Below are positions 32,452 to 40,955 of a stretch of 64,000 nucleotides of DNA, piece after piece. The number at the start of each line of letters is the position of its first letter. Position 1 is the stretch's first letter. The notes under the pieces were generated by a model that did no database searches, was not told the origin of the DNA, and saw only the letters and a program-made list of their open reading frames with translations. Origin of the DNA: JACJWR01 sp964547485. GTDB taxonomy: Bacteria > Actinomycetota > Actinomycetes > S36-B12 > UBA10799. A program made the position numbers and the translations under genes. Location of the stretch: the NCBI GenBank assembly GCA_964547485.1, contig CAZJNU010000005.1, positions 18,076 to 82,075 on the forward strand, in the 5' to 3' direction.

Positions 32452-34149
32452 GTGACAGAGTTCAAGACCGTCGTGATCGTGGGCGGGGTGGCCGGGGGCG
32501 CCTCGGCTGCCGCGCGACTGCGGCGACTTTCGGAGTCGTGGCAGATCATCGTGCTGGAGCGCAGTGGCTACGTGTCCTTCGCCAACTGTGGTCTGCCCTA
32601 TCACCTGTCCTCGACCATCCCGGATCGTGCGGATCTGCTGCTCCAGACCCCGGAGAGTCTTCGGGAGCGCTTCCGACTAGATGTCCGAGTCCGTAACGAG
32701 GTTCTCTCGATCGACCGGGACGCGCGATCGGTACTGGTCCGTGACCTGGACTCCGGCCGGGAGTATCAGCAGGGGTACGACGCATTGATCCTCTCCCCGG
32801 GCGCCGCGCCAATCGTGCCCCCGATACCCGGCGCCGCCCGGGGTCTGGTGTTGCGCGATATTGAGGACCTTGATCGGATGGTGGAGCAGCTCCAGGACGC
32901 CCGGGACGTGGTCGTCGTGGGCGGTGGCTTCATCGGCCTCGAGGCGGCCGAGAACCTGGTGGAGGCTGGCAAGCGGGTCACCCTCGTCGAGCTGTCCGAT
33001 CAGGTCCTGGCGCCGCTGGATCCAGAACTGGCCAGGCCGCTGGAACGGGAACTGCGCCGGCACGGCGTCGGGCTGGAACTCGGTCACTCGGTCACGTCAA
33101 TCGGTGACGAAGTCGTTCAGCTTGACGATGGTCGGCAGCTCGCGGCGGACGTCGTCGTTTTCGCGATCGGGGTGCGCCCCGACGCGCGGCTGGCCGCTTC
33201 CGCCGGGTTGCGCCTCGGCCCCCGCGGCGGGATCGTCGTCGACGATCGACAGCGCACCGAGGATCCGCACATCTGGGCAGTTGGTGATGCGGTCGAGAAA
33301 GCCGACCTGATCGACGGTGCGCCCACGCTGACACCGCTGGCGAACATAGCCAACCGGCAAGGCCGGCGGGCTGCGGACGATATCGTCGGGATCGCCCGCC
33401 CGGTACTTCCGTCGCAGGGCACAGCCATCGTCAAGGTATTCAGCTTCACCGCTGCCACCACCGGTTGGAATGAGAAGCGCCTGCGGCTGGCAGGGAGGGA
33501 CTACCTTTCCATCCACACCCACGCGAACGATCACGCTGGGTACTACCCGGGCGCCACCACACTGGCCCTCAAACTGCTCGTCGATCCCGACAGCGGCACC
33601 ATTCTCGGCGCCCAGGCGGTGGGGCGCGACGGTGCGGATAAGCGCATCGATGTGCTCGCCACCGCGATGCGGGCCGGGCTGACGGCTACCGACTTGATCG
33701 ACCTTGAACTTGCCTACGCCCCGCCCTACGGTTCTGCCAAGGATCCGATCAATCAGTTGGGCTACATCGCCGAGAACCGCCTCACCGAACTATCCGCCAG
33801 CGCCGACTGGTCCGAGCTCGACATCCTTGCCGAGGAGGGTTGGCAACTCCTCGACGTGCGGACAACCGAGGAGTACGCAGAGGGGGCCATCCCGGGTGCG
33901 GTGAACATTCCAGTCGACGACCTTCGGGGGCGGATCGGGGAGTTGTCCGGGCACGATTGGATCGTCTACTGCGCGGTCGGCCAGCGCGCGCATGTCGCCA
34001 CCCAACTATTGGCTGCCCACGGTGTCACAGCCAAGAATCTGGACGGCGGCTGGAGCACCTGGCGCAACACGGCCGCCGGTCAACGCGAGAACCACCAGCG
34101 GCCGACACCCGCCCTCGCCGTCGCCGAAACCGCGGAGAGCCGGGCATGA
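32452..34149 (+). CDS. CoA-disulfide/persulfide reductase fused to rhodanese
   Basis: A 565-residue flavoprotein. Residues 5-20 hold the FAD motif VVIVGGVAGGASAA, SFANCGLPYHL carries the single active Cys46 that forms a mixed disulfide with CoA, VVVVGGGFIGLEAAE binds NAD(P)H and WAVGDAVE the second FAD contact. From about 470 a rhodanese domain follows, with active-site loop CAVGQR at Cys507 and the ending LDGGWSTW. This is the CoADR-RHD architecture, shown in other bacteria to reduce CoA- or other persulfides with NADH and release sulfide. GTG 32452 follows GGAAGGA. Its stop overlaps the thioredoxin start by ATGA. Genes of this type belong to CstR regulons, which fits the repressor upstream. 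Confidence 0.95.
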   Translation: MTEFKTVVIVGGVAGGASAAARLRRLSESWQIIVLERSGYVSFANCGLPYHLSSTIPDRADLLLQTPESLRERFRLDVRVRNEVLSIDRDARSVLVRDLDSGREYQQGYDALILSPGAAPIVPPIPGAARGLVLRDIEDLDRMVEQLQDARDVVVVGGGFIGLEAAENLVEAGKRVTLVELSDQVLAPLDPELARPLERELRRHGVGLELGHSVTSIGDEVVQLDDGRQLAADVVVFAIGVRPDARLAASAGLRLGPRGGIVVDDRQRTEDPHIWAVGDAVEKADLIDGAPTLTPLANIANRQGRRAADDIVGIARPVLPSQGTAIVKVFSFTAATTGWNEKRLRLAGRDYLSIHTHANDHAGYYPGATTLALKLLVDPDSGTILGAQAVGRDGADKRIDVLATAMRAGLTATDLIDLELAYAPPYGSAKDPINQLGYIAENRLTELSASADWSELDILAEEGWQLLDVRTTEEYAEGAIPGAVNIPVDDLRGRIGELSGHDWIVYCAVGQRAHVATQLLAAHGVTAKNLDGGWSTWRNTAAGQRENHQRPTPALAVAETAESRA

Positions 34150-34580
34150 CCGACTCCACGATTGCGGTGTGCCCCGGCTGCGGCCGCAAGAACCGCATAC
34201 CGATGAACGCTGCCGGCCGGCCCAGGTGCGCGAACTGCAAGTCGGACCTGCCCTGGCTGGTGTCCGCTGACGACTCGACCCTCGGTGCCACGCTCGGGAC
34301 TTCGGCACTCGTGCTGCTGGACCTGTGGGCGCCCTGGTGCGGGCCGTGTCGGATGGTCGCCCCGGTACTGGAACAACTGGCCCAGCAGTATGCGGGCCGG
34401 ATCAAAGTCGTCAAAGTCAATGTCGATGACTCCCCCCGCGCTGCGTCTACCTACCAGGCTCAGAGCATTCCCACCCTGGTGCTACTGGACCAGGGACGGA
34501 CCGTGGACCGGGTGATCGGTGCCCAACCGAAGGCCGTCCTGACGCAGCACATCGACCGCGCCCTCGCCGCCCGGGGCTGA
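34146..34580 (+). CDS. trxC: Thioredoxin 2 with N-terminal zinc ribbon
   Basis: A 144-residue thioredoxin. An N-terminal zinc ribbon is formed by CPGC (Cys9, Cys12) and CANC (Cys28, Cys31), then the thioredoxin fold with active site WCGPC at 64-68, the cis-Pro in SIPTLVLLDQG and a normal C-terminus. TrxC-type proteins are oxidant-responsive reductants. The ATGA overlap with the reductase-rhodanese gene means coupled translation, and it would provide the thiol electrons to clear persulfides or regenerate the small Cys-rich proteins (inference). Confidence 0.94.
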   Translation: MTDSTIAVCPGCGRKNRIPMNAAGRPRCANCKSDLPWLVSADDSTLGATLGTSALVLLDLWAPWCGPCRMVAPVLEQLAQQYAGRIKVVKVNVDDSPRAASTYQAQSIPTLVLLDQGRTVDRVIGAQPKAVLTQHIDRALAARG

Positions 34581-34602
34581 CCGGCGACGCCATCGCGGGT
34601 GG

Positions 34603-35472
34603 TCAGGTGAGCCGGCGTCGCAGCAGCGCTTCCTGGACCACGGACGCAATCAGGGTGCCGTCGGCGCGGTAGAACTCTCCTCGGGCCAATCCGTGACCGC
34701 GTGAGGCGACCGGCGAGTCCAGCACGAACATGGTCCACTCATCGGCGCGGAACGGCGCATGGAACCACATCGCGTGATCGAGCGACGCCAGGTCCAACTC
34801 AGGGTGCACCACTCTGCCGCCGTGCGGTTCCAGAATGGCTCCGATCAGAGTCAGATCGGAGAAGTAGGTCAACGCGCAGACATGGATCAACGGGTCGTCT
34901 GGGAGCTTTTCAGTGACGCGGGTCCAGGCAACCCGGGTGGCCGTGCCGCCGGTGGCCTTAGCCACATCCTCAGGGTCGACCAGTTTCCGCTGCAGCAGGG
35001 CGCGGGCAGGGAATCCTTGGTCGCGAGTTCTCGGCCCGCTTTCGTCGTCGTCGAGCAGGTCATACTCAGGCACTTCATCGGGGCCCGGCACCGTCGGAGC
35101 GGCGGCCTGATGACTCAACGTCGGCTCGTCGATCGCGAACGACACCGACATCGTAAAGATCGTTTCGCCGTATTGGATCGCCTTGACACGCCGAGTGCTG
35201 AAGGATCTGCCATCCCGCACCCGTTCCACCAGATAGACGATCGGGTCGGTCGTGCGACCTGCGCGCAAGAAGTAGCCGTGCAGCGAATGCACTGGTCGAT
35301 CAGGCTCTTCCACTGTTCGACCAGCCGCAATCAATGCCTGCGCGGCGACCTGCCCGCCGAACGCCCGCAGCGGCGCGCCAGCGTGACATCGGCCGGTGAA
35401 GATGTCTCGATCGACGCGCTCCAGACTCAACCGTTCGATGAAATGTTCGTCTGGGTCCTTGTGCACGGCCAT
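34603..35472 (-). CDS. tesB: Acyl-CoA thioesterase II
   Basis: A 289-residue double-hotdog thioesterase. The N-terminal hotdog has FTGRCHAGAPLRAFGGQVAA and HSLHGYFLRAG; the C-terminal one has LASLDHAMWFHAPFRADEW, with the conserved catalytic Asp in LDHAMWFH, then SPVASRGHGLARGEFY. TesB hydrolyses medium and long acyl-CoAs. ATG 35472 has AAGGATG upstream, within 12 bases of the stop of the lipase gene on the same strand, so the two are likely cotranscribed. It converges on trxC. Confidence 0.95.
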   Translation of the reverse strand: MAVHKDPDEHFIERLSLERVDRDIFTGRCHAGAPLRAFGGQVAAQALIAAGRTVEEPDRPVHSLHGYFLRAGRTTDPIVYLVERVRDGRSFSTRRVKAIQYGETIFTMSVSFAIDEPTLSHQAAAPTVPGPDEVPEYDLLDDDESGPRTRDQGFPARALLQRKLVDPEDVAKATGGTATRVAWTRVTEKLPDDPLIHVCALTYFSDLTLIGAILEPHGGRVVHPELDLASLDHAMWFHAPFRADEWTMFVLDSPVASRGHGLARGEFYRADGTLIASVVQEALLRRRLT

Positions 35473-35484
35473 GGCCGCATCCTT

Positions 35485-36585
35485 TCAGCAGTCGGTGGCA
35501 CTACCCGTAGTCGGAGTCCCCTCGTCGCCGGCGTGCACGGCAGCAGCCACCGCGGCCAGGACCACTGGATCCCAGGTAATCGACGAGGTCCACGGCAGGC
35601 CCAATTCCGCCGCCAATCCGATCGTGTGCACGTCGGGCCTCAGCAGGCAGGCACGAACTTGCAACGGAGCGCCACCGATACCCCTGGCGAGGGCACTCGA
35701 CGCGGACACGATTCCGTCATTGGGCCAGACTTTCGGGCTGCCGCCAGACCGGGCAAAGTGGTCGCCGCCGATCAACGTCACAGGGATCGCAGACAGGTCG
35801 GTTCCCTGCGACACATTCCAGCCGGTCGGGCCCTGCAGGTCCGAGGTTCCGATCGCGTTGGCCGCACCCTGCGGTCCCTCCACGTCGCTGAGCTTCGCCT
35901 TGTAATCGGTCATCACTTTCAGACAGGTCTTCTCGCCGCCGCAGGCAGACATTGGCAGCGTTCCCTCGGCGTAGTCGGCCGGAAAGGCGCCAGTCCAGGG
36001 GGTACTCAAGGCGGTGAGCGATCGAACTTCGAGCCCACCTGGCTGCACACCCAGGTTCCCGATCGCTGAGCGTGAGAACAGCCCGCCCATGGAGTGCGAG
36101 ACGAGCTGGACTGCGGTGACTCCAAGCTGCGTGTGCAGGTAGTTGAGGAAGGCTGCCAGGTGCTCACCGCCTTGATCAATCCCGGCGGTGGTGTCGATCG
36201 TCAATGCGGCTGGCAGCGGCGGCGGACAGCCACCTGAGGGTCCGATCCCGACGGTTGAAGTTACCTCGCCCGGTCCGATCTGCGCCGGCGCCGTGTAGAC
36301 CTGGTTTCCGGCAGCGACCAGGCTGTCCCGCAAGGCGGAGACGGAGTTTCCGGCCGAGAGGCCGTTGGCGCATTTGGTGGTGGTGGTCGTGAAGGGAGTC
36401 TGGGTCGCCAAACCGGACACCAGAACCACCGCTGGGCCCCCGCCGGCCGACGGGCTACCGACGGCATCCGAGTGAACGGCGCTGGCGGTGGACGTCGGCG
36501 GCGGCGAGGCAGTATCTGTCGCTCCGCAGGCCCCGACGACCAAGGCGCCGGATACCACCAGACAGACCGCCCACAAGTTGCGCAT
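35485..36585 (-). CDS. Lipoprotein lipase-like alpha/beta hydrolase
   Basis: A 366-residue exported hydrolase. The signal ends in lipobox VVGAC (Cys20), followed by a Thr/Ser/Pro linker. VVLVSGLATQTPF precedes the core, LVSHSMGGLFSRSA holds the nucleophile elbow (SHSMGG), ALSTPWTGAF is the loop seen in class 2 lipases, and RPDVHTIGL probably gives the catalytic His. Several cysteines (KCANG, GGCPPP, SACGGEKTC) suggest disulfides. Substrate unknown; an extracellular lipase or esterase anchored to the membrane is likely. ATG 36585 has AAGGGG upstream. Confidence 0.86.
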   Translation of the reverse strand: MRNLWAVCLVVSGALVVGACGATDTASPPPTSTASAVHSDAVGSPSAGGGPAVVLVSGLATQTPFTTTTTKCANGLSAGNSVSALRDSLVAAGNQVYTAPAQIGPGEVTSTVGIGPSGGCPPPLPAALTIDTTAGIDQGGEHLAAFLNYLHTQLGVTAVQLVSHSMGGLFSRSAIGNLGVQPGGLEVRSLTALSTPWTGAFPADYAEGTLPMSACGGEKTCLKVMTDYKAKLSDVEGPQGAANAIGTSDLQGPTGWNVSQGTDLSAIPVTLIGGDHFARSGGSPKVWPNDGIVSASSALARGIGGAPLQVRACLLRPDVHTIGLAAELGLPWTSSITWDPVVLAAVAAAVHAGDEGTPTTGSATDC

Positions 36586-36658
36586 GACTACCCCTTCGGC
36601 TCGGTGTGCACTGTTGGTTGAGGTTTTATGCCGGCTACCCCGGTACTAAGTTGAATAT

Positions 36659-38047
36659 ATGGCCACAAACTATTCCGCTGTGCGTGACGATGCCCTGGGC
36701 GAGAGCGATATGACCGAGCTGCTGTCGGCGCTGAAGCACCGGGAGGTGAGCCCGGCGGAGCTGTATGACGCCGCCCGGGAACGACTCCGGGAGGCCCAGG
36801 AGGTGCTCAACGCGGTTGTTGTCACGACCGAGGTGCCCTCCGGAACCGGACCGCTCGCCGGCATCCCGTCCGTACTCAAAGACAACCTGGACCTGGCCGG
36901 CTACGCCACAAGAGAAGGTAGCCGGGCCGTTCCGGACCGGGTGCACTCGCAGGACAGCGCATTCACCGCCGACCTGAAAGCGACCGGGTTGGCATTCCTC
37001 GCCAAGTCCACCCTGCCCGAGTTCGGCCTGACAGCTTCCACCGAGCCGTTGCTGACCGGACCTACTCGCAACCCGTGGCATCTTGATCGGTCCACTGGCG
37101 GGTCCTCGGGTGGCTCTGCCGCCCTGGTGGCCGCCGGAGCGGTGCCCGTGGCTCACGCTAACGACGGCGGCGGATCAATCAGGATCCCCGCTAGTTGCTG
37201 TGGCCTTGTGGGTCTCAAGGTCTCCCGCGGGCGGGTTACCGACGCCGAGTCCGAGAAATTCCTGCCGGTCTCCATCGCCTCCGAAGGGGTCGTCACCCGG
37301 ACAGTACGCGACACAGCCTTGCTCTACAGCCTGCTCGAACGACCGATGGCGGGGGTCCCGCCGATAGGGCATGTGCGCGGGCCAGGGAAGCGCCGACTGC
37401 GCGTCGCGTTGGTCACCCAAGGTGTTCCGGTGCAGCACGTCGATGCCGAAGTGGTCGCCGCCGTGCAGCGTACGGGCGGACTCCTGGCCGACCTCGGACA
37501 CCATGTTCAGCCGACGACGCTGGCCTTGCCGGAACAGTTCGGCCGGGACTTCCTGCGCTACTGGGCGGCGCTTGCCGCGTTCCTGCAGCTGGGGGGTGGC
37601 CGGATGTTCGGACCCGGCTGGGATGGCGACCAGCTTGAGCCGCTGACCAAAGGCCTTGCGGACTACTGCCGCACGATGGTCACCGGAGTGCCGGGCATGC
37701 TCACGCGGTTGCGGGCGTTCCCCCAGACGTACGCCACGATGTTCGCTGACTGCGACGTCATTCTGTCGCCGGTGCTGGCCGCACCGCCGGTGCCTATCGG
37801 GTACTTGTCCCCCGATATCGACCCGCGCACCCACATCATCCGACTGCTGCGCTACGCCTCATTCACGGCGGCCCAGAACGTGGCAGGGGCCCCGGGTATC
37901 GCCGTTCCGGCCGGTACGAGCTCCGAGGGCACCCCGATCGGTGTCCACCTCGGCGGTCCGTTCGGATCCGAGGCGTCCCTGCTCGAGCTCGCCTACGAAC
38001 TCGAGGGGGCGGCACCGTTCCCGCGCGTCCCAGTGGCGTCGAAATGA
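36659..38047 (+). CDS. Amidase signature family protein
   Basis: A 462-residue amidase. The Ser-Ser-Lys triad is visible: Lys74 in VLKDNLDLAG, cis-Ser149 in STGGSSGGSAAL and nucleophile Ser173 in NDGGGSIRIPAS. It hydrolyses an amide or carbamoyl bond of unknown substrate in the cytosol. TAAGTT at 36647-36652 lies six bases before ATG 36659 (leaderless promoter). Its stop overlaps the start of the amidohydrolase by ATGA, so the two enzymes probably act on one pathway. Confidence 0.93.
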   Translation: MATNYSAVRDDALGESDMTELLSALKHREVSPAELYDAARERLREAQEVLNAVVVTTEVPSGTGPLAGIPSVLKDNLDLAGYATREGSRAVPDRVHSQDSAFTADLKATGLAFLAKSTLPEFGLTASTEPLLTGPTRNPWHLDRSTGGSSGGSAALVAAGAVPVAHANDGGGSIRIPASCCGLVGLKVSRGRVTDAESEKFLPVSIASEGVVTRTVRDTALLYSLLERPMAGVPPIGHVRGPGKRRLRVALVTQGVPVQHVDAEVVAAVQRTGGLLADLGHHVQPTTLALPEQFGRDFLRYWAALAAFLQLGGGRMFGPGWDGDQLEPLTKGLADYCRTMVTGVPGMLTRLRAFPQTYATMFADCDVILSPVLAAPPVPIGYLSPDIDPRTHIIRLLRYASFTAAQNVAGAPGIAVPAGTSSEGTPIGVHLGGPFGSEASLLELAYELEGAAPFPRVPVASK

Positions 38048-39345
38048 CCGGCTCGAACCGCCCAGCGCGCACTGCGTTGGCACTGACGAATGGTCTGCTG
38101 ATTGATGGCACGGGGGCCGAACCGATCCGCGGAGCAACCGTGCTGGTGGATGCGGAGGGCACGATTTCCTACGCGGGAGTCGGCACGTTGGCGCCGGAGA
38201 TACCGAGCGGGACGTCCACCGTGGACGTCGGCGGGAACGCCATCCTGCCGGGCTTCTTCGATTGTCACGTGCACTTCTGCCTGCCAGGAGGGGCCGCAGA
38301 CATCGGCTTGACGTTGGCCCTGCCGGCCTCGCTGAAGGTATTCCAGATCGCCGAGAGGATGCGGATCACGCTCGAAGCCGGGGTGACCTCCGCCCGCGAT
38401 CTGATGGGCGTCGACGTCGGATTTCGGATGGCGGTCGATGCTGGAGTGATCGCCGGACCCCGGCTCGTACTATCGGTCGGGATCGTGTCCAGCACCGGCG
38501 GTCACGGCGACATGACACAACTCAGCGGCATCAACGTGCTTCCCTACCTGCAGTCGCCAGGCTGTTTCCCCGCGGTGGCGGATGGTGAAGACGAGCTACG
38601 GGCCATGACGCGCCGAATCCTGCAGGCCGGCGCTGACGTGGTGAAGATCGCCGCCACCGGCGGAGTGTTGACCCCCACCGATCGGCCAGACGATGTGGGG
38701 ATGAGCGTGGCGGAGATACGTGCAGTCGTGGAGGAGGCTCGGTCCAGGCGTGGCGGCGTCCATGTGGCGGCCCATGCCCAAGGTCGACGGGGTATTCAGA
38801 ACGCCTTGGACGGTGGCGTCGACTCGATCGAACATGGCTACGACCTGACTGCGGAGCAGCGTGCCCAAATGGTTGACGGGGGGACATTCTTGGTACCCAC
38901 ACTGTCAGAGGTGATGGGTTCGTTGGACCCGTCCGCGGGGCCGGTGGCATTGGCCAAGAAGGCCCTCTGGCAGGGCAAAGCCCGGACGAATTTCCCTGCC
39001 GCGGTTGCGGCGGGGGTCAAGATTGCTGCCGGCACCGACGCGGGTGCGGCGCCCGAACATGGACATAACCTGCGCGAGCTGGGCCTGCTGGTCGACAACG
39101 GCTTGACCCCGATGCAGGCGATCGTTGCGGCCACTCGCCATTCGGCTGAGCTGTGTCAACTGGACCACCTGGTTGGGACGCTGGACGCCGGCAAGCGCGC
39201 CGACATAGTCGTGTCCAACGGCAATCCGCTGTCCAACATTGCGCTGCTCGGCGACCCGGGCAATATCCTGCTCGTAGTCAAGGACGGGGTCGTCGCCAAG
39301 GATCGCGCGGGCTTCCTGACCGAGCAGCCCGTCAGCACCCGCTGA
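38044..39345 (+). CDS. Amidohydrolase (imidazolonepropionase/prolidase-like)
   Basis: A 433-residue metal-dependent hydrolase with the amidohydrolase TIM barrel. Visible metal sites are DCHVHF (His75 and His77), the KIAATGGV strand with the bridging Lys, HVAAHAQG, SIEHGYD and the catalytic Asp in GTDAGAAPEHG. The enzyme family splits Xaa-Pro-like dipeptides, cyclic amides or carbamates. Translation starts at ATG 38044 inside the amidase stop. Together the pair could degrade an N-acyl amino acid or cyclic imide (inference). Confidence 0.93.
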   Translation: MTGSNRPARTALALTNGLLIDGTGAEPIRGATVLVDAEGTISYAGVGTLAPEIPSGTSTVDVGGNAILPGFFDCHVHFCLPGGAADIGLTLALPASLKVFQIAERMRITLEAGVTSARDLMGVDVGFRMAVDAGVIAGPRLVLSVGIVSSTGGHGDMTQLSGINVLPYLQSPGCFPAVADGEDELRAMTRRILQAGADVVKIAATGGVLTPTDRPDDVGMSVAEIRAVVEEARSRRGGVHVAAHAQGRRGIQNALDGGVDSIEHGYDLTAEQRAQMVDGGTFLVPTLSEVMGSLDPSAGPVALAKKALWQGKARTNFPAAVAAGVKIAAGTDAGAAPEHGHNLRELGLLVDNGLTPMQAIVAATRHSAELCQLDHLVGTLDAGKRADIVVSNGNPLSNIALLGDPGNILLVVKDGVVAKDRAGFLTEQPVSTR

Positions 39346-39413
39346 GCACTCTGATCACGGTGTGCACCAACGCCTGACACCGTTTCCCTCGAGGCCGGAG
39401 TAGGTTCGGCAGC

Positions 39414-39971
39414 ATGGAAGGTGTCCCCGAGGAGTTCCACGACTTCTTCGTCGCGTCGGCGGGTGTGAGTGGGGCGTTGATCGGGCTGCTGTTCGTGGCC
39501 TCGGCGGTGGCGCCGGAACGCATCGTGCAGAGTTCCGCCCCGATCCGGGCACAGGAATCCGCCGCGGGAGCCTACCTCGTGCTGATCAACACGCTGTTTG
39601 TTGCGCTGGCCGCCCTGATCCCCGCCAACTCCCTGGCCGTGGTGGTGCCGCTGATGGCGTGCGTCGGAATCATCGGGACGGTGGTCTTCGCGGGGATAAC
39701 AATCCTGGAGGTCCGACGGCCGGGACTCAGGTGGATCTGGCACCGGCTCTTGTCGCTGGGCTTCTTCGTCTGGCAATTGGTGCTGGGCATTCAACTAGCC
39801 TCGGGTAACACCGACACCGCAGTCCTTGCGACTCTCGCCAGCCTGAGTCTTGCCTTCTATGCCATTGGCATCACCCGGGCGTGGCAGTTGCTGGGCGGAA
39901 CCGGCCACGGAATCCTGGACGGAATCGCACTGTGGCGGTCGCGGCACGGAGAGGGGGCGCCACGCGAATGA
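39414..39971 (+). CDS. Four-to-five-segment membrane protein, unknown
   Basis: A 185-residue membrane protein with hydrophobic segments around residues 12-30, 50-68, 72-92, 105-123 and 130-150 and a basic cytosolic end (RSRHGEGAPRE). It begins VPEEFHDFFVASAGVSGALI, a pattern I have seen in uncharacterised actinobacterial membrane proteins. TAGGTT at 39401-39406 lies seven bases before ATG 39414, so the gene has its own leaderless promoter. No function is assigned. Confidence 0.85.
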   Translation: MEGVPEEFHDFFVASAGVSGALIGLLFVASAVAPERIVQSSAPIRAQESAAGAYLVLINTLFVALAALIPANSLAVVVPLMACVGIIGTVVFAGITILEVRRPGLRWIWHRLLSLGFFVWQLVLGIQLASGNTDTAVLATLASLSLAFYAIGITRAWQLLGGTGHGILDGIALWRSRHGEGAPRE

Positions 39972-39998
39972 CCGGCCTTCAGAACTTCGGCTCCACGA

Positions 39999-40871
39999 TC
40001 ACGCCGGCGCCGCCCGAAACGGACTGGCCGGGTACGTCCCAAGGATGCGCAGGTCCTCGCAGAAGAAGGCGAGTTCCTCCAGCGCCAGCGCCAGCGGTCT
40101 GCCTTCCGGATGGCCCTCGACGTCGGCATAGAACTGGGTCGCAGAGAAGGAACCCCCCAATTGGTAGCTCTCCAGCTTGGTCATGTTGACCCCGTTAGTC
40201 GCGAAGCCGCCCAGCGCCTTGTAGAGGGCGGCAGGAATGTTGCGCACTCGGAAAACGAACGAGGTGATCATCGGGTCCTCGGTCACCTGTCGCTCAATGG
40301 GTTCGCGGGCGAGCACTAGGAAGCGCGTGGTGTTGCTGTGCTCGTCCTCCACGTCCGCGGCGAGGACCTCGAGGTGGTAGAGCTCCGCGGCCAGCCTCGG
40401 TGCGAGCGCGGCGACGGACCTGACGCCGCCCTCGGCGACCTCACGAGCGGCTCCCGCGGTGTCGTCGGCCACAGCAGAGGCCCAGCCATGCTCTGTCAGC
40501 AGGCGGCGACACTGCCAGAACGCGTGGACATGACTGCGCACGGTGGTGATGTCATCGAGCGAGGCCCCCGGCACGCCAAGCAACTGGAAATGGATCGGCA
40601 GGAAGCACTCCCCGACCACGAATAGGTCGGAGTCCGGCAGTAGGTGATGGATATCGGCCACCCGGCCGGCGATCGAATTCTCCACCGGGATCATCGCCAC
40701 ATCTGCGACCCCCGCCTGAACCGCGTTGAATGCCTGCTCGAAGGTCGTACAGGAGTGCGGCGTGAGGGTTGGGAACATCTGGCGACAGGCCGCATCGGAG
40801 TTCGACCCAGGTTCACCCTGGTAGGCGATCAGTCCCGTCGGGCTAGCTGCGGCCAACTTTGTCTGCGTCAC
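39999..40871 (-). CDS. pheA: Prephenate dehydratase
   Basis: A 290-residue enzyme converting prephenate to phenylpyruvate in phenylalanine synthesis. The catalytic domain starts LIAYQGEPGSNSDAACRQMF and contains IPVENSIAGRV and the active-site region HSNTTRFLVLAR (conserved TRF). A C-terminal ACT domain for Phe feedback follows, with FRVRNIPAALYKALGGFATN and KLESYQLGGSFSATQFYADV (conserved ESRP equivalent is ESYQ here, which may weaken feedback). GTG 40871 has TAGCCT (complement of 40878-40883) six bases ahead, a leaderless promoter. Confidence 0.96.
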   Translation of the reverse strand: MTQTKLAAASPTGLIAYQGEPGSNSDAACRQMFPTLTPHSCTTFEQAFNAVQAGVADVAMIPVENSIAGRVADIHHLLPDSDLFVVGECFLPIHFQLLGVPGASLDDITTVRSHVHAFWQCRRLLTEHGWASAVADDTAGAAREVAEGGVRSVAALAPRLAAELYHLEVLAADVEDEHSNTTRFLVLAREPIERQVTEDPMITSFVFRVRNIPAALYKALGGFATNGVNMTKLESYQLGGSFSATQFYADVEGHPEGRPLALALEELAFFCEDLRILGTYPASPFRAAPA

Positions 40872-40955
40872 GTGGGGAGGCTACGCCCTGCCAAGTAGCC
40901 TCGAAGGTGGCGGGCAACTATCCGCGCCCGTGAGGCCGCGACAGGGGACGCAAAC

